Positions 46,670 through 56,615 of a stretch of DNA of 64,000 bases are shown here, one piece after another (the first letter of the stretch is position 1; the number at the start of each line of letters is the position of its first letter). The translations under genes and the position numbers were made by a program. The notes below the pieces were generated by a model. That model saw only the letters and a list, made by a program, of their open reading frames with translations, was not told where the DNA came from and made no database searches. Source of the DNA: Boswellia sacra (taxonomy: Eukaryota; Streptophyta; Magnoliopsida; Sapindales; Burseraceae). The DNA is taken from NCBI GenBank assembly GCA_013180625.2, contig SNVD02008762.1, positions 186,001 through 250,000 on the forward strand, written 5' to 3'.

Positions 46670-46739
46670 TTTTGCAGTAGAGGGAGACGCGGAGGGAGAC
46701 TGAGAGCGGAAGGGAAAATAACATCAAATTGCAATTAGG

Positions 46740-46887
46740 GTTTGACAAAAAACGATTGGGAGGTTTTGTAGAACCTTTCTACGGCGGTTTTTTAAACCAC
46801 CGTAAACGTGTTCCCCAACTTCCTTCTATGGCCGTTTTTAAAAACCGCCGTAAAAAGGTGCAGTAAATACCTTATTTTCTTGTAGTG
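46740..46887. repeat. CACTA right subterminal repeats and terminus
   Basis: ctacggcggttttttaaacc, then ctatggccgtttttaaaaac, then cgccgtaaaaaggtgcagtaaa and the terminal cttgtagtg; mirrors 2930-3079. Confidence 0.85.
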
Positions 46888-46890
46888 ATC

Positions 46891-47560
46891 CAAGGATTTA
46901 ATTATGGAAGTCTTAAAATTTAATAATCTACTTGAAATTAAATCAAATAATTATTTATGTAATTTAAAATAAATAAAAAAATTTATTCTATAGAATGAAA
47001 TAAATTCAATCAAAATTTTCATTCATTATATATTTAACAAAAAAAATTTAATAATTAAATGGTATTTTATCACCCGTTACAAAAAACAATTTGACATGTA
47101 AATGATCTGATGGCTGATAAATGGCCATATGAATTCCAAGTTCTACACACAAATGTGCCAGCCAGGTACCAACAAGCAGATAGAGACAAAGAATATCATG
47201 AATGTGATATTACCCTACTCTAATTCTAAACTTTTATAATAATAATAGCAAGTGCAGAGCCATAAAAGCCAATTGTAGGCGATTTTTATAATAAAAGTTC
47301 CCCTGATTTTTTGTTCTCAGAAGCTTGGAAACTTCAGACTTGCCCTATTTTGTACAAATAGATCTAATCAAACTCAACCTATATCTTCTATATATCTATC
47401 TGTTAAATGGTACTATAGGTTGTAACTGATACCATAAAGCATAATCAGTATTCCTGATTTATTATGTCGATCCACGGCAAACAGAATTGAAAGACATCAG
47501 TGCAGGCTCAGCATGCATAGACAAAAGAAATAGGAACCTTTCACCGTTTGCAACCACTTT
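46891..47560. repeat. large segmental duplication, copy 1, part 3
   Basis: Homologous to about 59447-60118: gttacaaaaaacaatttg, aaatggccatat, cagagccata and aggctcagcatgcat. Just beyond it the kinase pseudogene begins in this copy. In the other copy the homology breaks at about 60118, 80 bp before a copia LTR. Confidence 0.85.
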
Positions 47561-50500
47561 GTTACATCCAGTCATGGCCCTGGACCAAATCGCAGCTCTC
47601 TTTAGGAAAAAGTAGCTTCTTAGTTCTTAATGGTGTTCAATGCTCATAAAAGCACTAATACAACATTCCAATGCTCAATATGCGAAGACCATAGGAACTA
47701 TATGGGTGTAGAGCAAGAGACTTGCTTAAGGATCGAGCTTTCATCTGCATATTTTTTATCTTGGATCTAGCTCAGTAATTGAAGCTTCATTCACTGTATA
47801 TCAGACAGAATTATTTTTAGATAGATTTGAAAATTTGACTTTTAAATTATTCTGTGCCATGGTTGTGTGCATAAAAATTGTAGGCTCTCATGGTTCTCCA
47901 AGAGAATAGGAGCCCCTAGTGAGCATGGAAACTACTGAACCCATGGTGGGTCTGTTAGCTTCATTTTCCTGAACATACAGTAATCCGATTTGAATATATC
48001 TTATCATTTCATCACTGGAACCTATTCTAATTGTGGGATCTATGATATGTCCCATTCTCTCCGGTTTCTCCATACCTACAACAAAAATTGAACAATGTGC
48101 ACATAAAATTGCTAGTTTTTTATCTTAAATAAAAAAAAAAAATTTCTTGTACAGTATCATGGTCAATATTAGTCCAAGAAGTGGTATCCAAGAGAATAGA
48201 TATATTCACAAATGTATGATAAAGTACTTACGGGATTTTACAACTTTACTTCCATAGGAAAAAGGCCCTCTACTTCTTCTTCATTGTGAAAACGACTGTG
48301 CTTTTGCCCACTTATAATTTCCAATAGTAACACTCCAAAGCTGAAAACATCAGGCTTCACTAAGAAGTGTCCACACCTTGCATACTCTGGAGCCATATAC
48401 CCTCTGAAAAAATAAGTTAAAATTCTTTATGTTTTGACCATATCTAATTTGTATATACTTACAAGGTCCCAGCAATTTTACTTGGATCCATCTTGACTTC
48501 GGTCCATTTCAAATAATCTTGCCATTCCAAAATCTAAAATTTTTGGAATCATGTTTTCATCTAAAAGAATGTTGCTAATTTTGAGATTACGATGGATAAT
48601 CTGCAATCTTGAAACTTCATGAAGGTGATGAATTCCTCGAGCTACACCCTCTATTATTTTATGGCGCTTCTCCGAATCCAATAATAAATGCTTGATTGGA
48701 TCTATAAATTAAGAAAAATAGTACGACTAATTAAAACCCTTCAAAGATACATAAAGAAATAACATATGCATCTAATACTGATGTCTGATCTTAGTGAATT
48801 ATAGTAATAAAAAAAATTCTTTTAAAATAAAGCTAAAAGGCAGTTAAACAATACTAAAGAGAAATTTATCAAGGCTAAAATTGGGCAAAAACTCATAGAG
48901 GAGAAGTCTCACCTCCCTTTCCAAGCAAAATCCTAAAAGCCTAACTAGAGATTTCTATGTTGAAGCGTTGCCACTATGGAGACCTCATTTTTAAATTCTA
49001 AGTCTTCTTGTCTTGAATTTTTAGACAATCTTTTCACTGGTATATCTTGTCCATGAGGAAGCCTCCCCTAAAATCATATAGAAAAGTTAAATGCCAGAGA
49101 TTGAAAATACTTTTACACAGTTTAAAGCATTCAGATCCCATTTGTTGTCTTTTTCTTTTTATTTATATTTTTTTACTTTTTAATTACTTACCTTGTTAAC
49201 AGAGCCAAATCCACCCTGTCCAAGCTTATAATCAATTGAAAAGATATTTTTTTGCAACTCTTATAGTGGTGAAGTCGAATTGCAACGGTTCCGCAACCTT
49301 AATTTCATTCTCAACATCTTAAAGGTAGTAACAAGTTAGTATTTACATGTTCCAACAGGAGATAGATGTATAAAAATATATTTATAAAAATGATAAGTTT
49401 CAATGTTACAATTAATTCTATACCTATAAGCTTAAATTTTAAGAAAGCGGTAAATTTAACCCATGTTTATTTAGGAGATTAGCTTCTTTCTCTTTCAAAA
49501 TTTTCATATTCGAAGATATAACAATTAAGAGCAGTTATATGATTAATTATAATATTGTATAATTAGCTAACCTTTTGTCTCTTCATTGCTTCTTATCTTC
49601 TTTGCCTTCCTCCTCCTTAACCTAAAGTAAGTGATAGCAATAACTGCCACGAAGACTGTTGTGGGAATGACAATTTTTTGAACAGTTCCAAATGGAATAC
49701 CATCATCTATAGAAGCCAGGACATGTAGATATAGTAGATATATGCTTAATTAACGGCTTTTGCTACGGTACAGTAGATTAACCGTCCAGCAGGCTACTTT
49801 TTACAATTTTTTTTAAGTTCATTTACAGATTGTTTCGAATTTTGCACATGCTAACACATAAAAAGTGGACTGGTGTATGGTACATCTGCCGTGCCAAAGT
49901 TGGACGCGTAATTAACACATGATCATCAGTTAGGAACTTGATGGAATACGGTAATTAAAGACTACATTGAAATGTACAAGGTGAACATGGCGTGGTATCG
50001 TTATGGAAGGGTTCGAAACCCCATTGTAACATACATGTAAGTCCTTTAACCTCGCCTCCTTCCGACGTATGAAAATTTCCTTGAAAGTTACTCACATAAT
50101 CACCAAGGTAATATTCACAATCGCACTGGTCCAAGTCTGAAGTACACTGCATTTAGTGCATATATTGTGTGTAAGTAATGAGTATGACAGGTCTGCTTCT
50201 CCACTTGCAAACTTGAGCCTACAAGAGTATGAGAAGCTTTTTTCCTTATGTCATATATAAAATTCTCCCAGATATCATCAAACTTCGTCAAATTCGCGAC
50301 CTCTGTAACGTTAATGTTTGGGAAAAAAAATTGAGAAATAAGGATCGAGTTCCCGTTTTCTGAAAAAATTGAGAAACGTTAGTGTTCAAGGCATGAAGGA
50401 TTTCTTGATCCCCAAGAATATGCTTCTTTCTGGTTTGGACAATCATTAACAATGCCTTGAATTGTGTCATTGACACAGCTTCCACAAATTTCTGAAGTAG

Positions 50501-50585
50501 AATCTCCTCTGCAAAGAGCAAGAGCATAAACTTTGTAAGGTTCTTCTCCAACCGTGGTATTATAGAGACCGCCATTCTTTGCCGT

Positions 50586-51153
50586 TATTAGAATTGTGGC
50601 TCTTTAGCCATTTGTGTGTGTGCAAGGATCCCACATGGAGTAGGAGTCTTTGTGTTAGAGAGACTTGGGCTTATAAATTAAAGCCAAGTCTTCTCACTTA
50701 GTTGTCCCATTAGAAATTCTCCTTCACCCCCTATATTTGTAAGGTCTCACATATAAGACCTCATAGTTTAAGGGCCTTTCATTAAGGACCTCAAAGTTTG
50801 TAATATTTACTTTTTTTCCATTTATTTTGGGTATTTGTAGTATTACCCAATTGTTTGGGTAATTACAGTTTGGCCCAACTATTCGGGTAATTACAGTTTG
50901 GACCAATAGTTGTGGTATTTGTATTGTGGCCCAAAAGTTTGTAATTCTCTTTAAAGATAGTGGAAAGTTTCTTCAGCGGCACCCGAGGACGTAGGTATTT
51001 ATACCGAACCTCGTTAAATCTTGGTGTTCTTTCTATTTTGCATTGTTGGTTGATTGGTTGCCTCTTTAGTTTCTATTATATTCAATTATCTAGCATATTT
51101 TGTGGTTGTGCATTTTGGTTGTTTTGTTGCTATCGCTTCCGATCTGTGCAACA
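50586..51153 (+). repeat. 5' LTR of copia element F
   Basis: 568 bp. It has two full copies plus a partial of a ~29-bp unit (cccaactattcgggtaatta type) at about 50840-50915. TATA-like cttataaattaaag at about 50669. Confidence 0.9.
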
Positions 51154-51318
51154 ATTGGTATCAAAGCCTAAGGTTGTAGGTAGTGAGTGGCTATTTCATT
51201 GAAGCACTTACTACTATTCTGGGCTGTTGAGTTTCGATTGCTAGTTATTGAATATAATAGTTTGTTGGAGCTTGGTTATTGGTGATTTGTGTATCGAGCT
51301 TATTTGTGAAAGGCAGTG

Positions 51319-54300
51319 ATGGCTTCATCGTCAACTGTACCGGAGAAGACAGTGACTGTGACAAATGCAAAAATAGATGTTGAAAAATTTGATGGTCAAA
51401 ATAATTTCGGCTTATGGCAGAGTGAGGTGTTGGACGAGTTATAGCAGCAAGATTTGGATATTGTTCTAGAAGAAACAAAACCAGAAGATATCAATGCAAG
51501 AGATTAGGACAGGCTGAATATAAAAGCTTGTGGGTTGATTCGCTCTTGCTTGTGTAGAGAACAAAAGTATCCATTCACAAAAGAGACATCTGCAAGCAAA
51601 CTATGGAAGGCGCTGGAAAACAAATATATGAAGAAAAGCAATGAGAATTGGCTGTATCTATTGAAGAGATTGTTCCATCTTCAGTTGAAACCAGGTACGA
51701 GCATCAGTTCTCATATTGATGAGTTTAATAAGTTAATTGTTGATTTGTTAAACTTAGATGAAACCTTCAAAGATGAAATTAAGGCTATGTTATTGATTGG
51801 CTCACTTCCGGATGAATTAGGTCATTTATGCAATACTCTTATCCATGGGAAAGATAAACTGTCTTTTGAAGTTTGTTCTGCTTTGTTGAATTATGAAATT
51901 CGTAAGAAAGATCAAAGGGAACATAAGGATGAGTCAGTAGATGCATTGACAGTGAGAAGGCGTAGTCAAAGTAGGAAACCAGGAAAAAGGGGAAAATCTT
52001 TGTCGAGGGGTAGATTAGGAAAAGATGAGTGTGCCTTTTTGTCGTGAGAAAGGGCATTGGAAGAAAGATTGTCCTAAGTTGAAAAAGAAAGATAAGGGCA
52101 AGGCTGTTTCTAATGCATGTGTTGTTGCGCGTGAGGATGATAGTGATTCGGATATATGTCTAGTTGGTCACCCATCCACTTCTGGTTCTGATGAGTGGAT
52201 TATGGATTCGGGTTGTACTTATCATATGTGTCCACATAGGGAATGGTTCTTTCAATTTGAATAGCTTGATGGTGGAGTTATGTATATGGGCAATGATGAT
52301 ATTTGCTATACTGCTGGAATAGGTTCAATCCGATTGAGGAATCATGATGGACTGACTAGAGTTCTGACAGATGTTCGGTATGTACCGAAGTTGAAGAAGA
52401 ATCTCATCTCTTTGGGAGCCTTGAAATCTAAAGGCTGTACTATATCTATTCGAGATGGTATTCTGAGGGTCATTTCAGGCGCTCTTGTGGTATTGAAAGG
52501 CACTAGGAGGAACAACTTGTATTACTATAATGGTAGTACGGTTATTGGATCGGCAGCTATGGTTTCTGATAATGATACAGATTCATAGATAACTAGACTG
52601 TGGCATATGCGCTTGGGACATGCAGGTGAGAAAGCCTTATTCAGTTTGGTGAAACGAGGCTTATTGAAAGGTGCAAAGACCTGCAAGCTAGATTTCTGTA
52701 AGCATTATGTTCTGGGAAAGCAAAAGAGAGTGAAATTTGGCACCGCTATTCATAATACCAAGGGTATTCTTGATTATGTTCGCTCAGATGTGTGGGGACC
52801 TACCGAAACCGCATCAATGGGAGGTAGGCACTACTTTGTTACTTTTGTTGATGACTTTTCTAGAAGAACTTGGGTGTACTGTTTGAAATCAAAAGATGAT
52901 GTACTTAGTGTTTTCCCTAAGTGGAAAAAGATGATTGAGACACAAACTAGCAAGAAGATCAAGCATCTCAGAACAGACAATGGCGGTGAGTATTACAGTG
53001 ATTAGTTTTTGAAATTGTGTCAAGATGAAGGTATTGTACGTCATTTTACTGTTAGATGTACACCATAGCAGAATGGGGTGGCAGAACGCATGAACCGGAC
53101 ATTGCTGGAGAAAGTTCAGTGTATGTTGTCCAATGTTGGGTTGGGCAAAGAATTTTAGGCTGAGGCTATGACTTATGCGTGTCATCTCATTAACCGTCTA
53201 CCTTCAGCCGCTATTGGTGATAGAACTCCATTGGAGGTATGGTCTGGACAACTTGTTTCTGATTATGATTCTTTACATGTTTTTAGTTCTCCTGCATATT
53301 ATCATGTGAAAGAATCTAAGCTGGATCCTAGAGCCAAGAAAGCGATTTTCTTGGGATTTGCTTCAGGAGTAAAAGGATATCGTCTTTGGTGTCCTAGTTC
53401 GAGGAAGATTGTATCCAGTCGAGATGTGACATTTGATGAGTCTTCAATGTTAAAGAAATCAGAAAACCAGACAAAGGTGAATGGTACTCCACAGCAGGTA
53501 GAGCATACTCAACAGCAGGTAGAGTTTGAAACGACAACATTGAACCCAGTTAAATCTGTTGAGACAGATAATGGTACTCTTATGACAGAGGAGGATTTGG
53601 GAGATGATGGAGAGGGTTCTACTCAGGAACCTCAATTGCAACAAGAATCTATTTCAGTTAATAGGCCAAGACGTGAGATTCGTAGACTTGCTCGATTTGC
53701 TGATATGGTCGCCTATGCACTTCCAATTGTAGATGGTGATGTTCCTTCCACTTAAAGAGAGGCAGTCAGATGTTCTAAAGTTGATGAGTGGAAGACAGCT
53801 ATTAGCAAAGAGATGGAGTCTCTTCAGAAGAATGAAACTTGGGAGCTAGCTCAACTACCGAAGGGTAAAAAGGCAACTGGGTGCAAACAGGTATATGCAA
53901 AGAAAGATGGATTTCCTGACAAGAATGACGTCTGCTACAAGGCAAGGTTGGTAGCTAAAGGCTACGCTCAGAAGGAAGGAATTGATTACAATGAGGTATT
54001 TTCTCTAGTTGTGAAACATTCTTCCATTAGAATTTTGTTGGCCTTGGTAGCTCTGATGAATATGGAACTAGTTCAACTTGATGTAAAAACTGCATTTTTA
54101 CATGGTGACTTGGAAGAGGAAATCTATATGACTCAGTCAGAGGGATTCAAAGTTGCTAGTAAGGAAAATTTGGTGTGCAAACTGAAAAGATCGCTTTATG
54201 GTTTGAAGCAATCTCCGAGACAGTGGTACAAGTGATTTGATCGGTTTATGATGGGTCAGAGGTATACAAGAAGCAAATTTGATAATTGTGTGTATTTTCG

Positions 54301-55315
54301 GAGGCTACGTGATGGTTCTTTCATTTTTCTACTCTTGTGTGTTGATGATATGTTGATAGCTTCGACGAATGTGGAAGAAATTGCAAAGTTGAAGACTCAG
54401 TTGAATCGAGAGTTTGAGATGAAAGATTTGGGTGAAGCTAAGAAGATACTAGGTATAGAGATTAGCAGAGATAGAGGGAGAAACAAGATTTGTTTGACTC
54501 AGAAGCAGTATCTGAAGAAGGTATTAAAGCGGTTTGGCATTATAGAGCAGTCAAAACCTGTAAGTACCCCACTTGCTCCTCATATGAAGCTTAGTGCATC
54601 TTTATCTCCTAGTACAAATGAGGAACGAGAGTATATGTCCCGAGTTCCATATGCTAATGTAGTTGGTAGCCTGATGTATGCTATGGTGTGTACAAGACCC
54701 GACATTTCACATGCAGTTGGAGTTGTGAGCAGGTATATGCATGATCCTGGTAAAGGACATTGGCAAGCAGTGAAATGGACTCTACGGTATTTGTTGAAAA
54801 CCGTAGATGTTGGCTTAGTCTTTGAGAGGGATGATACGTGTGATTAGTATGCTATTGGTTATGTTGATTCTGATTATGCTGGTGATTTGGATAAACGTCG
54901 GTCGACAACCGGTTATGTGTTTACTCTTGCAAGAGCACCAGTGAGTTGGAAGTCTACTTTACAGTCTATAGTGGCTTTGTCTACTACAAAGGCAGAGTAT
55001 ATGGCAATGACAGAGGCTGTGAAGGAAGCTATTTGGTTACAGGGATTGCTGGATGAATTGGGAATTAGGCAGAAGAAGATCGCTCTTTATTCTGACAGTC
55101 AGAGTGCTATCCACTAAGCGAAGAATCCAGTGTTCCATGTTCGTACGAAGCATATTGATGTTCGGTACCATTTTGTGCGGGAGATCATTAATGAAGGAAG
55201 AATCTTACTTCAGAAGATTAAGACTACCGAGAATCCCGCAGATGTATTGACTAAGGTTGTGACAGCGATCAAGTTTAGTCATTGCCTGAACTTGATAAAC
55301 ATTGTGCAAGTTTGA
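51319..55315 (+). pseudogene. gag-pol polyprotein of copia element F (nearly continuous, about ten stops)
   Basis: Gag starts at 51319 (MASSSTVPEKTVTVTNAKID). A single T insertion at about 52036 shifts the frame in front of the zinc knuckle (CREKGHWKKDC). The rest stays in one frame to 55315. The protease motif reads WIMDSGCTYHMC (52197). GAG-pre-integrase is LWHMRLGHAGEKAL with CKLDFCKHYVLGKQ. Integrase Asp residues are in VRSDVWGPTETASMGG and KHLRTDNGGEYYSD. Reverse transcriptase has [29 protein letters not shown] and the catalytic LLLCVDDMLIAS (54335). RNase H has [30 protein letters not shown] and [10 protein letters not shown]. The frame is closed by stops at about 51440, 51506, 52262, 52586, 53003, 53068, 53156, 53753, 54233, 54845 and 55115. 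Confidence 0.95.
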
Positions 55316-55416
55316 CCGCGCCATTGGGCATATTTGGAGGCGTTGCAGTTGTGATAGAGAATATGGGAAAAAGAAGAGTCTTATGGTGGAATGGCTAAAT
55401 CGCCAAGGTAGAGAAT

Positions 55417-56013
55417 TGTTAGAATTGTGGCTCTTTAGCCATTTGTGTGTGTGAAAGGATCCCACATGGAGTGGGAGTCTTTCTGTTGGAAAGACTTGAG
55501 CTTATAAATTAAAGCCAAGTCTTCTCACTTAGTTGTCCCATTGAAAATTCTCCTTCACCCCCTATATTTGTAAGGTCTCACATATAAGACCTCATAGTTT
55601 AAGAGCCTTTCATTAAGGACCTTAAAGTTTGTAATATTTTCTTTTTTCCCATTTGATTTTGGGTATTCGTAGTATTGCCCAACTATTCGGGTAATTACAG
55701 TTTTGCCCAACTATTCGGGTAATTGCAGTTTGGCCCAACTATTCGGGTAATTGTAGTTTGGCCAAATAGTTGTGGTATTTGTATTGTGGCCCAAAAGTTT
55801 GTAATTCTCTTTGAAAATAGTGAAAGGTTTCTTCAGCGCCGCCCGAAGACGTAGGTATTTATACCGAACCTCGTTAAATCTTGGTGTTCTTTCTATTTTG
55901 CATTATTGGTTGATTGGTTGCCTCTTTAGTTTCTATTATATTCAATTATCTAACATATTTTGTCGTTGTGCATTTTGGTTGTTTTGTTGCTATCGCTTCC
56001 GGTCTGCGCAACA
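55417..56013 (+). repeat. 3' LTR of copia element F
   Basis: 597 bp, 29 bp longer than the 5' LTR because it has one more copy of the ~29-bp tandem unit at about 55675-55765. Confidence 0.9.
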
Positions 56014-56180
56014 GCCGTATCAGAAGCAAGGAATAAGAAGGTGCCATTGCGGTTTTGGACATAGTTACTGTTAGCTGTGAAGTTTCCGCTATCACAACAA
56101 ACCTAATGAGTGGGAACATGAGATGTTCATAAGGATGGAAGCAAAAAGAAAAATCAAATTTGTAAAACGCTCCTGGGCAT

Positions 56181-56615
56181 GGTTCATGGGTGTGAAGTCA
56201 CATTTCTTAGCTTTTTATCATCAAACTAGTTTGACAATAATAATTTCGAAAAGTGTAATGTGCACAATTTATACAATTCATGATAGTGCACATTATTGCA
56301 ACTCAAACAAGGCACACAAAGAGTGGCGTAAAGAACAAGACATGCACAATAAGCCAGGTATTAGAAGCCAAAGGAAGGGACAACAATGACCCCATGTTTT
56401 AGATAAACCTAACATTCCGCATACCGACCTTCTATCCTACAGAAAATACTTAAATAAACCCAAGATACCACATTACTTGTGTTATGCTTAAATATTTATA
56501 CTACGTCATATATACAAAAATTGTTAATTACTTTTTTATTTCGTTGTCAATATTAACATGTTTTGATTTTTTTTTCTCAATTCACATATTCCATTTTCTT
56601 AACCTCTCACAATAA
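56181..56615. other. upstream region of the CRK pseudogene
   Basis: Non-coding sequence between the CRK start region and the start of duplication copy 2. No promoter element identified. Confidence 0.3.

Larger units (their letters stand above)
40522..46887. mobile_element. CACTA transposon, structurally complete (6366 bp), with captured TENA-like gene fragment
   Basis: Left terminus CACTACAACAGGTAGG at 40522; right terminus ttttcttgtagtg ending at 46887, so both ends read CACTACAA inward. The 3-bp target duplication is ATC (40519-40521 and 46888-46890). The duplicated locus has one uninterrupted ATC at the corresponding place (about 59443, catccaag). Subterminal palindromic CGGCGG motifs lie at 40545-40965 and 46780-46855. 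No transposase was recognised, so it is probably non-autonomous. It contains a TENA/THI-4 5' fragment (46353-46669), another coding-like exon (45083-45212, minus) and a nested solo LTR (43323-44963). Confidence 0.9.
50586..56013 (+). mobile_element. Ty1-copia LTR retrotransposon F (Tnt1-like), inserted in the CRK pseudogene
   Basis: A complete 5428-bp element with a perfect 5-bp target duplication GCCGT (50581-50585 and 56014-56018). 5' LTR 50586-51153 and 3' LTR 55417-56013; they end GTGCAACA or GCGCAACA. The 5' LTR begins TATTAG where the 3' LTR has TGTTAG. The primer site ttggtatcaaagcc follows at 51155. It lies opposite in orientation to the kinase gene and interrupts the first DUF26 domain; joining the two flanks without one GCCGT restores the kinase reading. 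Confidence 0.95.
47860..56180 (-). pseudogene. cysteine-rich receptor-like kinase (DUF26/CRK) pseudogene, split by a copia element
   Basis: Read on the minus strand, the 5' part at about 56130-56019 has DSGNFTANSNYVQNRNGTFL. It continues at 50580 with NGGLYNTTVGEEPYKVYALA and the DUF26 cysteine motif CRGDSTSEICGSC (C-x8-C-x2-C). A second, damaged DUF26 domain follows (50152-49955). A transmembrane exon at 49706-49572 reads GTVQKIVIPTTVFVAVIAI, then basic residues. The kinase exons are: ATP loop FSIDYKLGQGGFGSV (49270-49205, frameshifted against the preceding FDFTTIRVA); catalytic [16 protein letters not shown] and DFGMARL (48710-48478; Asn replaces the HRD Asp); [21 protein letters not shown] (48403-48240); and C-lobe LLYVQENEANRPTMGSVVSM (48073-47888). 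Frameshifts, stops and the inserted element make it non-functional. Confidence 0.85.
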
